From positions 124,001 through 188,000 of the forward strand of contig CAJUEA010000001.1 in the NCBI GenBank assembly GCA_910584975.1: 64,000 nt of DNA. Direction: 5' to 3'. The notes under the pieces were generated by a model. That model ran no database searches. It was given only the letters and a program-made list of their open reading frames with translations, and was not told the origin of the DNA. Shown here in pieces: positions 54,520 to 62,156 of the stretch. The number at the start of each line of letters is the position of its first letter. Position 1 is the stretch's first letter. Made by a program: the position numbers and the translations under genes. This DNA is from an uncultured Christensenella sp. Its GTDB lineage: Bacteria > Bacillota > Clostridia > Christensenellales > UBA3700.

Positions 54520-54580
54520 TTGTCATTATGAGAGTTGAGGTGTATAAGGAAGAATCTTCGACTTGGCTTGTTAGGTATGA
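54520..54580 (+). repeat. Diverged copy of the TGTCAT-type dispersed repeat
   Basis: TGTCATTATGAGAGTTGAGG followed by a GAAGAATCTTCGAC segment, 10-15 bp after the MGMT gene. It is the most decayed copy in the window. Confidence 0.5.
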
Positions 54581-54753
54581 TAAAGACAAACATTGTTTTT
54601 AAATTATTGTGTAAATTTTGATTTAATTGGTAATTAAATGTCTAAAAAGCGAAGATTAGTTATTTGTTTTGCTACATTGCAAACAAATTTTATTTGGAGA
54701 TAAAAATTCATTTGCTAAAGATAAAAATTTTTAAGGATAGTATGGTTTGAGGT

Positions 54754-55644
54754 ATGAAAAAACACATTTTGCTAACGACTGCTGTTTTAATGATTTCTGC
54801 ATCAATTGTTTTAAGTGGATGTAGCAGCAACAAAATTATGAAAAGTTTGATGGAAAAAGGCTATTTTTCAAATAGCTATGATAATGCAATATCTCAAACA
54901 GATATTGCAGGGATGATTTCTTCTCATTTTGAAAGTTCAACCAGTAAAAGTGTAAAAAAGAAAAAGGCAATTTTGATTACTATTGATGGTATGAGAGCAG
55001 AAGGGTTAACTCACATTATGGAAAGTGACCTTGGAATGTCTCAGATTTCAAAAGACGGAGGATTGTATTGGACAAAGCCAGCAAATCTAAATAGTAAGGC
55101 AAAAGTTGATGAGGGTGTCAATTTTTTGAGTATCGTAACTGGCACAGAGCCTTCTGAGTTTGGTGTTTTGAAAAGCACTGATGTAAAAAGAGAGTTGCCA
55201 TATTCTATAATGACAAAAGTTGCAGAAAAATATAATGTTAAATTTTTGACAGACAATAAAAACTATGCAAACAAACATCTTGCAGAGGAGTTTGTTGCAA
55301 AGCAATCACAAAAACTTTCGGTGGTTACAAACAATGAACTTAATCAGTTGAGGGCAGATTGCTTGAAAAGTTTGGATAACAATGATTTTATTATGGTGGC
55401 AATTTCAAATCCTTACGATGTTGCAGCAGGAAATTTCAAACTTAGCAACGAAAGTTATCTTTCTGCAATCATACATTTAAACTATTATATTTCAGAGCTT
55501 TATGAACAAGTGAAATTGCGTGCAACTGAAGATTGGCTTTTTGTTGCCACAACAACTTGTGGTGGAAATTCAAAGCTTGCAGCAAACAATGAAGAAGGCA
55601 ATATTTTGACATTTATGTTTACTAATAAGGCTATTGAAGATTAA
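54754..55644 (+). CDS. Alkaline-phosphatase-superfamily-like lipoprotein
   Basis: A 296-residue lipoprotein with lipobox LSGC (C23). The remainder resembles the phosphodiesterase/sulfatase branch of the alkaline phosphatase superfamily: ILITIDGMR for the first metal Asp, and SIVTGTEPSEFGV in the position of the nucleophile Thr. The usual late SDHG-type metal motif is replaced by TTTCGGNS, so at least one metal site seems lost. It may be a binding protein or an inactive paralogue. The ribosome binding site is unusual: GAGG lies almost directly before the ATG and AAGGA about 17 bases upstream. It precedes an MFS symporter by 61 bp and may be in the same operon. Confidence 0.65.
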   Translation: MKKHILLTTAVLMISASIVLSGCSSNKIMKSLMEKGYFSNSYDNAISQTDIAGMISSHFESSTSKSVKKKKAILITIDGMRAEGLTHIMESDLGMSQISKDGGLYWTKPANLNSKAKVDEGVNFLSIVTGTEPSEFGVLKSTDVKRELPYSIMTKVAEKYNVKFLTDNKNYANKHLAEEFVAKQSQKLSVVTNNELNQLRADCLKSLDNNDFIMVAISNPYDVAAGNFKLSNESYLSAIIHLNYYISELYEQVKLRATEDWLFVATTTCGGNSKLAANNEEGNILTFMFTNKAIED

Positions 55645-55705
55645 TATTTTGCATAATATTTTTATTAGTCAAAAACATAATATCAATAATTAAAAAGAGG
55701 AAAAA

Positions 55706-57190
55706 ATGAAGAAAAACGCATCGAAAATCGGTATATTTGAAAAATTTTCATTTGCAGTGGGAGAAATTTATGGCTCTGGTGGTGTGGCAATTTTGTCATT
55801 GCTGTACCTTTGGTTTTTAATAAACATAATCAAAATACCTGCTGGAATGGCAGGTACTATTATAATGCTTGCAAGGTTTTGGGATGCATTTACTGACCCA
55901 ATAATGGGCAGTGTTTCGGACAACACAAGAACAAAATGGGGCAGACGAATTCCTTATATTTTCGCCTCTGGAATTTTGATTGTGATTGCGCTTTTTGTGC
56001 TTTTTATGCCAATTCAAGGTTGGACAAGTCTTGCTGGCAAAGTGGCTTATGTGGTGTTTGCACATTTATTTTACAGCACGGTGTCAACAATTTTTAATGT
56101 GCCATATTTGTCTTTATCGTCAGAGATAAGTGAAAACTTGAAAGAGAGAAACTCAATGAATTTTGTGAGACTTGCAATGGGTATGCTTTCCACTGCAATT
56201 TGCTATCTTGTGATTTCTGCATTAAAAGATATGTTGATTGTGGATGAGGCGACAGGCGTTGCAAAACTTACCGAAACACAATTTGCTTTGATTGTGGCAG
56301 GAATTTTTGCAGTTATGTTTGCAGTGCCAATTTTGCTTACTGCTTTATTCTGTAAGGAAAGAACACCTCTTCCAAATGAAAAATTAAAGTTTTCTTTCAA
56401 AAACATATTGGAAACTTTCAAATTAAAGTGTTTCAGACGCCTTTTGCTAATGTATGTTTTTTCTTTTGTTTGCAACGAAATAATTGCCAATGTAATTATG
56501 ATGTATGTGTTTAATGTTACAGGTGGCTCAAGCATTAAAATTGCAGGTTTTTCTTTGTCTGCAATTGCAAATATGTCAATGTTGCTTGGTGCAGCTGTTA
56601 TAATGCCTGTTTCTTTCACGATGTTGCAAAAAAAGGTGGCAAAGCCAGTGATTTTTATGTGTGGTATCCCTATGTTTGTGATTGGTGCGATAGGGTTGGC
56701 AGCTTTTCCAACCAACACAACTATGCCTGCATTGATAATTCTTCCACTTGCTATTGCAGGGCTTGGCTTTGGTATGGCACAAATGATTCCGTGGCTTGTT
56801 TTCCCTGATGTTTGTGATGTGGCAGAGCTTAAGTCAAATGACAGAAATCCGGGTGCGTACAACAGCACAATGACTTTCTTCAAAAAGTTTGCTTCAGGTG
56901 TTGCAGTGTTGATTGTTGGTTGGGTATTGCAAGGTTTTGGCTATGACGAGCAACTTGGCACAAACGCTTTGCAACCTCAAAGTGCAGTTTTAGGAATGAG
57001 GTTGATTTTGGGCGTAAGCATTCCATTGTGCTTGATTGTTGCATTTGTCGGTGCATTTATGATAAAAATTACCACTAAAAAGAGTGAAAGAGTAAGATAT
57101 TTTGTGGAAAAACAACGCAAAAATGAATTGGAAAACTTGTGTGAGGAAGAAAAAATGGAACTAGAGACTTTGAAAAAGGAGTTGTTTTAA
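55706..57190 (+). CDS. GPH-family (glycoside-pentoside-hexuronide:cation) symporter
   Basis: A 494-residue major-facilitator protein with about twelve hydrophobic helices and a charged C-terminal tail. The signature DPIMGSVSDNTRTKWGRRIPY after the second helix is characteristic of the GPH (MelB-like) family, which takes up disaccharides, glucuronides and related compounds with Na+ or H+. The substrate cannot be called. The start follows AGAGG; the stop overlaps the start of the next gene by one base (TAATG), so it is coupled to an alkaline-phosphatase-superfamily enzyme. Its first codons contain a dispersed TTCRAAAATCG-like motif. Confidence 0.88.
   Translation: MKKNASKIGIFEKFSFAVGEIYGSGGVAILSLLYLWFLINIIKIPAGMAGTIIMLARFWDAFTDPIMGSVSDNTRTKWGRRIPYIFASGILIVIALFVLFMPIQGWTSLAGKVAYVVFAHLFYSTVSTIFNVPYLSLSSEISENLKERNSMNFVRLAMGMLSTAICYLVISALKDMLIVDEATGVAKLTETQFALIVAGIFAVMFAVPILLTALFCKERTPLPNEKLKFSFKNILETFKLKCFRRLLLMYVFSFVCNEIIANVIMMYVFNVTGGSSIKIAGFSLSAIANMSMLLGAAVIMPVSFTMLQKKVAKPVIFMCGIPMFVIGAIGLAAFPTNTTMPALIILPLAIAGLGFGMAQMIPWLVFPDVCDVAELKSNDRNPGAYNSTMTFFKKFASGVAVLIVGWVLQGFGYDEQLGTNALQPQSAVLGMRLILGVSIPLCLIVAFVGAFMIKITTKKSERVRYFVEKQRKNELENLCEEEKMELETLKKELF
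55711..55738 (+). repeat. Dispersed TTCRAAAATCG motif, copy 9
   Basis: AACGCATCGAAAATCGG followed by TATATTTG, in the first codons of the symporter gene, 67 bp after the preceding stop. It reads A-S-K-I-G in frame. Confidence 0.45.
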
Positions 57191-57978
57191 TGGAAAGATT
57201 TTTGCTTACTGACATAACCAAATCTTTGTGCAATGCAATAAAAATTCAACCACCAATGTATGCGACAAACAGCATTGAGGTTTTGGACGATTTTGTAGAG
57301 GGAAAAACTGGTGGTTTAGGCGTTGATAGAATTGTTGTTTTCAACCCCGATGCTATTGGGGAGTGGATTGCACAAAAATATAAAGATTTATTGAAAGATA
57401 TTTGGAATGCAGATTTAAAAGTGCCAATGCGTTCGGTTATCCCTCCAAAAACTCCTGTTTGTTTTGCCAGTATTTATACAGGTGCAGCACCACAGCAACA
57501 CGGAATTCAGCACTATGAAAAGAAAAAAATAGAGCTAGATAGCTTTTTTGATGCATTGGTAAGAGCGAACAAAAAAGGTTGTATAGTCACTGTTGCAAAT
57601 CAAAGTATGGATATTTTGTTTAGAGAAAGAAATATTGACTATTACGCTTTAAAAAATGATAAAGATGTTATTGCAAAGGCTGTGCAGTTGATAAATGAAA
57701 AACAATATGACATTATTTGTGTGTATAATCAAGAGTATGATGACATTATGCATCGCACACATCCAAAATCTTTGCTTGCAAAAAGAGCATTAAGGCATTA
57801 CAATCAAAATTATAAGTTGTTATTAAACGCTATTAATCAATCTTATAAAAATGAAAAAACATTGTTTGCAACAATCACTGACCATGGCGTGCATAGGGAG
57901 TGGTATTTGCTAGGCAGTCACGGAAAAGATATTGATAAAGATATGAATATATTGCATTTTTATAATATAATAGGATAA
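57190..57978 (+). CDS. Alkaline-phosphatase-superfamily enzyme, cytoplasmic
   Basis: A 262-residue protein without a signal peptide. FASIYTGAAPQQHGIQHY is the nucleophile region of the phosphodiesterase/phosphopentomutase-like branch of the superfamily, with Thr as likely nucleophile; YDDIMHRTHP and ITDHGVH supply metal-binding Asp and His residues, so here the metal motifs look complete, unlike in the lipoprotein two genes upstream. VVFNPDAIGEW is an early Asp-containing segment. It is coupled to the GPH symporter by a one-base overlap, suggesting it processes what the symporter brings in, for example a phosphorylated or nucleotide-linked sugar (inference). Confidence 0.75.
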   Translation: MERFLLTDITKSLCNAIKIQPPMYATNSIEVLDDFVEGKTGGLGVDRIVVFNPDAIGEWIAQKYKDLLKDIWNADLKVPMRSVIPPKTPVCFASIYTGAAPQQHGIQHYEKKKIELDSFFDALVRANKKGCIVTVANQSMDILFRERNIDYYALKNDKDVIAKAVQLINEKQYDIICVYNQEYDDIMHRTHPKSLLAKRALRHYNQNYKLLLNAINQSYKNEKTLFATITDHGVHREWYLLGSHGKDIDKDMNILHFYNIIG

Positions 57979-57984
57979 AATCAA

Positions 57985-58110
57985 AATGCCATTCTGAGCT
58001 TTTAATCATCTGGAGCGAATTTGAGAGATGTCCGACTTTGGCTTATGCTTATTGTTATTGTCATTTCGAACGGACGCAGTGCAGTTGAGAAATCTCAAAC
58101 TTGGCTTAAT
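57985..58110. repeat. TGTCAT-type dispersed repeat copies upstream of the TIR-LRR gene
   Basis: A clear unit TGTCATTTCGAACGGACGC followed by AGTTGAGAAATCTCAAAC at about 58055-58101, and a decayed unit around 57987-58035 (CATTCTGAGCTTT ... GGAGCGAATTTGAGAGATGTCC). Confidence 0.7.
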
Positions 58111-58151
58111 ATAATTATAGAAATAAAATAAATCATTATTATAGTCGGACT

Positions 58152-58174
58152 GAAAGCTTTTGAAAAAAGCTTTC
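58152..58174. repeat. Perfect inverted repeat before the TIR-LRR gene
   Basis: GAAAGCTTTT (58152-58161) and AAAAGCTTTC (58165-58174) with a 3-nt spacer, between GTCGGAC and a CGCTTGG sequence. It lies 35 bp before the gene start and is either part of the neighbouring dispersed element or a leader hairpin. Confidence 0.55.
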
Positions 58175-58209
58175 ACGCTTGGTTCGAATGAAATACAAAA
58201 GGAATAATT

Positions 58210-60438
58210 ATGTCAAATTTGCAAAGTTTTAAGTGTAAAAATTGTGGCGCATTATTTCAAGCAGCCACAAATGAAAATGGTGTGCTTAAATGTGAGTATT
58301 GTGACAGCATATTTACTATCCCCAAAAAGGATAGTAACAACGAAGTTTTGCAATTTTTGCAAATTGGTGAACATAATTTGGATGCTTGCCATTTTGATGA
58401 GGCTTACACAGCTTTTGAAAAAGCAAGTCAGTTGAATGATAAAGAACCAGAGGCATATTGGGGTATGGCACTTGCAGAGTTTAAAGTGCAGTATATAAAA
58501 GATGCTGTAAACAATCGTTTGCAACCAATTTGTCATGAGTTCAATGATAAAGAGTTTCAAGCAAACAAAAACTACTTAAAAGCATTGAAATGTGCAGGTG
58601 CAGAGCAAAAAAGTGAGTATTTTAGCAAAGCACAAGATATTGACTATATCCGTGAGGAGTTTTTGAAATTGCAACAATCTGGTTTGGATTATGATTGCTT
58701 TATATGCGTTAAAGTGTCACAAACGGGTGTGGAACAAGCAGACATTTCAAAAAAGAATTGGACAAATGATGCATACAATGCAGATTCCATTTATGATTTG
58801 CTAAAAAGACATGATTTTCGACCATTTTTCTCCGAGCGAGAGATAAAAGGCAGAAGTGGAGCAAACTACGAGGCAATGATATTGTATGCGTTGTACACAG
58901 CAGAAACAATGCTTGTTGTGTGTAGCGACGAGGAGTATTTGAGAACACCTTGGGTAAAAAATGAATACACAAGATTTAAGTCACTAATTAAAAATGAGGA
59001 AAAGGAAAATGACTCCCTTACAATAGTTTATAATGGTAAGCCAATTGATAGATTGCCAGGAGATAACAATGGCAGAATACAGGGTATTGACTATTCAAGG
59101 AGAGAGGCAGACTTTGAAATTGTGAAGTTTGTGGAGAATCACACTCCATTGGCACGAGCAAAAAGAGAGGAAGAGACACACAGAAAACAAGAAGAAGAGT
59201 TAAGACGAGCACAAGAGACGCTAGATTTGAAACGCCAACTTGATGAAATGAAATATCTTGTTCAAAACAAAGATTTAACTACTGATATTGCTAAGAACAA
59301 AAGACAATATAAAACAATCTTAGACGATTTTGAAATTGAGTCAAATGTAATATTAAAATATAAAGGCGATAAACAGCAAGTTGAAATACCAGAAGGGATA
59401 ACAACTATAGGAGCGAAAGCTTTTGCTGATAGCATTACTTTAAATATTGTAAAAATTCCAAACACTGTTAAAAATATTGATCATCAAGCTTTTTATAATT
59501 GTTATGGACTGCTAGTTGTAATGTTGCCTTATAGTATAATGCAAATTGGTAGTTATGCATTTGCTGGTTGTCGAGTTTTGACTAAGATAGAAATTCCAAA
59601 TAGTGTAGTAAGCATAGGCGACGGGGCTTTTGAGTTTTGTGCAAGATTTAAAAGTGTTGTTGTGCCAGAAAGTGTAAAAAGCATTGGAGCAAAAGCATTT
59701 TCTCGTTGCTCACATTTGAGTAATATTGTAATACAAAATGGCGTTGAAAGTATTGGAACAGCAGCTTTTTATGGTTGCGAAAGTTTAGAATGTGTGACCA
59801 TTCCTCAAAGTGTAAAAAGTATTGGAGCAGCAGCTTTTTCTCATTGTTCTCACTTGAGCGAAATAGATTTGCCGAAAGGCTTAAAAACAATTGCTCATGA
59901 CCTTTTTGCTGATTGTAATATTTGTTTGTGTGAAGTGATTATTCCTTACGGGGTAACAATTATTGAATATAATGCTTTTTCAAAATGCGAGTTATTATTT
60001 AAAGTTGAAATCCCAGAGAGTGTTATGATTATTGAATATAATGCTTTTAAAAATTGTACTAATTTGAAAGAAATTCATATCCCACAAGGGATTAAAAGCA
60101 TCAATTATGGAACTTTTTACAAATGCACTTCGTTAAAAGTTGTGAACATTCCATCTAGTGTGGATACAATTTGTCATGAAGCCTTTTTTGGATGTAAAAG
60201 TTTGGCTGAACTAAAAATTTCAAATGGTGTAATGGCCATCGAGGAGGGAGCTTTTGCCGGTTGCAAAAGTTTGGTTGATATTTATATTCCAAGCAGTGTA
60301 ATGGTTATCGAGGAGAGTGCTTTTGAACAATGCATTAGTTTGAGAAATGTTACAATGCCGAAAAGATTTAAAAAGCAAAGACGAAAAATTTTCAAGCATT
60401 GCTCACTAAGGAAAATTAAATTTACATATACAAAATAA
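58210..60438 (+). CDS. TIR-domain protein with zinc ribbon, TPR-like helices, coiled coil and LRR_5 array
   Basis: A 742-residue protein with no signal peptide or membrane helix. Order: zinc ribbon (C9, C12, C28, C31); a TPR-like helical region (about 45-150); a TIR domain (about 158-305) with YDCFICVKVS, DLLKRHDFRPFFSERE and the GANYEAMILYAL helix, whose Glu is in the place expected for the NAD-cleaving Glu; a charged coiled coil (about 316-355); and about 14-15 BspA-type leucine-rich repeats of about 23 residues (391-735) with IG-x-x-AF-x-x-C turns. The pattern recalls TIR-LRR innate immune receptors but without a nucleotide-binding oligomerisation domain, and with LRR_5 instead of classical LRRs. 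Likely a cytoplasmic sensor-effector; function unproven. The start follows AAAGGA. Some repeats are near-identical in DNA, so the array is still evolving. Confidence 0.85.
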   Translation: MSNLQSFKCKNCGALFQAATNENGVLKCEYCDSIFTIPKKDSNNEVLQFLQIGEHNLDACHFDEAYTAFEKASQLNDKEPEAYWGMALAEFKVQYIKDAVNNRLQPICHEFNDKEFQANKNYLKALKCAGAEQKSEYFSKAQDIDYIREEFLKLQQSGLDYDCFICVKVSQTGVEQADISKKNWTNDAYNADSIYDLLKRHDFRPFFSEREIKGRSGANYEAMILYALYTAETMLVVCSDEEYLRTPWVKNEYTRFKSLIKNEEKENDSLTIVYNGKPIDRLPGDNNGRIQGIDYSRREADFEIVKFVENHTPLARAKREEETHRKQEEELRRAQETLDLKRQLDEMKYLVQNKDLTTDIAKNKRQYKTILDDFEIESNVILKYKGDKQQVEIPEGITTIGAKAFADSITLNIVKIPNTVKNIDHQAFYNCYGLLVVMLPYSIMQIGSYAFAGCRVLTKIEIPNSVVSIGDGAFEFCARFKSVVVPESVKSIGAKAFSRCSHLSNIVIQNGVESIGTAAFYGCESLECVTIPQSVKSIGAAAFSHCSHLSEIDLPKGLKTIAHDLFADCNICLCEVIIPYGVTIIEYNAFSKCELLFKVEIPESVMIIEYNAFKNCTNLKEIHIPQGIKSINYGTFYKCTSLKVVNIPSSVDTICHEAFFGCKSLAELKISNGVMAIEEGAFAGCKSLVDIYIPSSVMVIEESAFEQCISLRNVTMPKRFKKQRRKIFKHCSLRKIKFTYTK

Positions 60439-60954
60439 AAAAATAAATATTTAATTTATTATTATAATCAATATATTAATGACCATAAGCAAAGTTTGAG
60501 CTCTCTCCTTATACCCCCAAAAAGCTATTTTGTGGGGACCCCGTAATCACTCGAGATGACAATTCAAGCTTTTGATGTTAAGGCGAGTTTGTTTGACAAA
60601 TTGAGCTCAGGATGACAGGCAGAGTGTGTTAAGGATGTAGAAATGCGAGTTTCTAAGATTATTAAGAATATAAAGACATAATATAATAAACTATTTTCAG
60701 TAAGTGTCGGTTTTGATAAATTGATTAGGAAATTGGTAGCGTAAGAATAGTTTTGATATAATTTAAATGAATATTGGAAAAGGGTTTCAGTCATAAGTTG
60801 GCTGAAATTTCTTTGTTATAATGGGGAAAATAAAAAAATTTTGCTTAAAATGGGTAAAAAACACCCTAAAATGGTCAAAAAAGTGTGTTTTTTGCAAAAA
60901 TGATACACACGGACGAGTTGAGATTGAAAAATATTGAAAAATGCAGGAAAATGT
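60439..60954. other. Gene-free region between the TIR-LRR gene and the S10 operon promoter
   Basis: About 515 bp with no gene. It contains a stretch of decayed dispersed repeats (60490-60625), a hairpin followed by T's at 60785-60815 (TTTCAG/CTGAAA with two further pairs), which may be a terminator, and otherwise A/T-rich sequence in which I see nothing definite. Confidence 0.6.
60490..60625. repeat. Decayed dispersed repeat copies downstream of the TIR-LRR gene
   Basis: Reversed TGTCAT-type units at about 60551-60560 (CTCGAGATGACA) and 60598-60618 (TTGAGCTCAGGATGACA), and a CCCCAAAAAGCTATTTTGTG segment followed by GGGACCCCGTAATC at about 60514-60550 that resembles pieces at 16.2 and 40.7 kb. 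Confidence 0.6.
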
Positions 60955-60983
60955 TTGACATAAATGTTTTAATTGTATATAAT
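60955..60983 (+). promoter_or_regulatory. Consensus promoter of the S10 ribosomal-protein operon
   Basis: TTGACA (60955-60960) and TATAAT (60978-60983) with a 17-bp spacer, a perfect consensus as expected for an operon of this output. Transcription should start near 60990. Confidence 0.85.
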
Positions 60984-60989
60984 GATAAG

Positions 60990-61150
60990 GCTGTTGTAAT
61001 GGGATGAAACGGTAAGTTACTGAAAAATTGCAGATAATTATCGTGGACAATGGTTCGACAATCGGGCGACTAACTCTTATGGGCGGAAACGCCTTTTTAA
61101 AAAGCAACAGTACGACACACACGGTAAAGTGAAAAATAAAACGAGTTAGG
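60990..61150 (+). promoter_or_regulatory. Structured leader of the S10 operon, candidate cis-regulatory RNA
   Basis: CTGTTG at 60991-60996, at the likely 5' end, pairs with CAACAG at 61105-61110 and closes a domain of about 120 nt. Inside it AGTTA (61015-61019) can pair with TAACT (61071-61075), and GGCG-GAAA-CGCC (61082-61093) followed by five T's looks like a short terminator. CTAACTC (61070-61076) can alternatively pair with GAGTTAG (61143-61149) next to the rpsJ ribosome binding site. These exclusive pairings suggest a switch. In proteobacteria the S10 leader is controlled by L4, encoded here as the third gene; whether this RNA does the same is unknown. Confidence 0.5.
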
Positions 61151-61169
61151 AAAACAGGAGGTCATTAAA

Positions 61170-61478
61170 ATGGCAACACAAAAAATCAGAATTAAGCTAA
61201 AGGCTTATGATCACAACCTTATTGATGTAGCAGCAGAGAAAATTGTTGATACAATCAAAAGACACAACACAAAGGTAGCAGGTCCTATTCCTCTACCAAC
61301 AGAGAAAGAAGTAGTAACTATTATCCGTTCTCCACACAAATATAAAGATAGTAGAGAACAATTTGAACTTAGAACACACAAGCGTCTTATTGATATCTTT
61401 AACCCAACCGCACAAGCAGTTGACAGCCTAATGAAATTGGATTTGCCAGCTGGCGTTGATATCAATATTAAGCTTTAA
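61170..61478 (+). CDS. rpsJ: 30S ribosomal protein S10
   Basis: A 102-residue S10, the normal length, with IRIKLKAYDHNLID at the start and the THKRLIDIFNPT motif near residue 70. S10 is part of the 30S head and, as NusE, of transcription antitermination complexes. It is the first gene of the S10 operon, preceded by AGGAGG. The gene order rpsJ-rplC-rplD-rplW-rplB-rpsS is the universal bacterial one. Confidence 0.97.
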   Translation: MATQKIRIKLKAYDHNLIDVAAEKIVDTIKRHNTKVAGPIPLPTEKEVVTIIRSPHKYKDSREQFELRTHKRLIDIFNPTAQAVDSLMKLDLPAGVDINIKL

Positions 61479-61512
61479 TAAAATAGATTAAAAATGGAGG
61501 TGAACTTTATCA

Positions 61513-61513
61513 A
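61513..61513 (+). other. Start codon of rplC
   Basis: The ATG at 61513 is preceded by GGAGGTG at 61497-61503, which fixes the start of rplC. The gene itself is listed separately. Confidence 0.8.
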
Positions 61514-62142
61514 TGAATAAAGCAATCGTCGGAAAGAAAATTGGTATGAGCCAAATATTCAATGAGGATGGCAAAGTTATCCCAGTAACAGTTGTGGAGG
61601 CAGGTCCATGTCCCGTTGTGCAAAAGAAAACAGTAGAAAAAGATGGTTATGAGGCAATTCAAGTTGCATTCGGCACTATCAATAGCAAAAATGTAAACAA
61701 ACCTGTTGCAGGTCATTACAAGAAAGCTGGTGTTGAGCCAAAGAGAATTTTGAAAGAGTTCAAATTTGACAACTGCGCTAGCTATGAAATCGGAGCAGAA
61801 ATCAAAGCAGACATTTTCGCAGTAGGCGATAAAGTTGATATTTCTGGTACTTCTAAAGGTAAAGGTTTTAGTGGTACAATCAAAAGACACAATTTCCACA
61901 TTGGTCCTATGGCACACGGTTCTGGTTATCACAGAGGTGTTGGTTCTATGGGTTCTTGCTCAAGCCCATCAAGGGTATTCAAGAACAAGAAAATGCCAGG
62001 TCAATATGGTAACACAAAATGCACAGTTCAAAACTTGCAAATTGTAAAAGTAGATGCAGAGCGTAATATTTTGCTAGTTAAGGGTGCAATCCCTGGTGCT
62101 AAGGGCGGAATCGTTATCGTTAAGCAATCTTGCAAAGGTTAA
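61513..62142 (+). CDS. rplC: 50S ribosomal protein L3
   Basis: A 209-residue L3 with the N-terminal KKIGMSQIF motif and the long-loop region FSGTIKRHNFHIGPMAHGS reaching toward the peptidyl transferase centre. The usual length is about 205-215. It lies 34 bp after rpsJ and 14 bp before rplD. No unusual residues were noticed. Confidence 0.97.
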   Translation: MNKAIVGKKIGMSQIFNEDGKVIPVTVVEAGPCPVVQKKTVEKDGYEAIQVAFGTINSKNVNKPVAGHYKKAGVEPKRILKEFKFDNCASYEIGAEIKADIFAVGDKVDISGTSKGKGFSGTIKRHNFHIGPMAHGSGYHRGVGSMGSCSSPSRVFKNKKMPGQYGNTKCTVQNLQIVKVDAERNILLVKGAIPGAKGGIVIVKQSCKG

Positions 62143-62156
62143 TGGAGGGCTTAAAA

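Noticed and set aside
54068..54589. 173-residue reverse-strand frame over the MGMT gene
   Set aside because: It is antisense to the conserved PCHRV-containing domain and has no supporting features.
60439..60954. tRNA or small RNA gene in the gap before the S10 operon
   Set aside because: No cloverleaf, no T-loop GTTCGA consensus in a proper context and no promoter-terminator pair apart from the S10 promoter itself.
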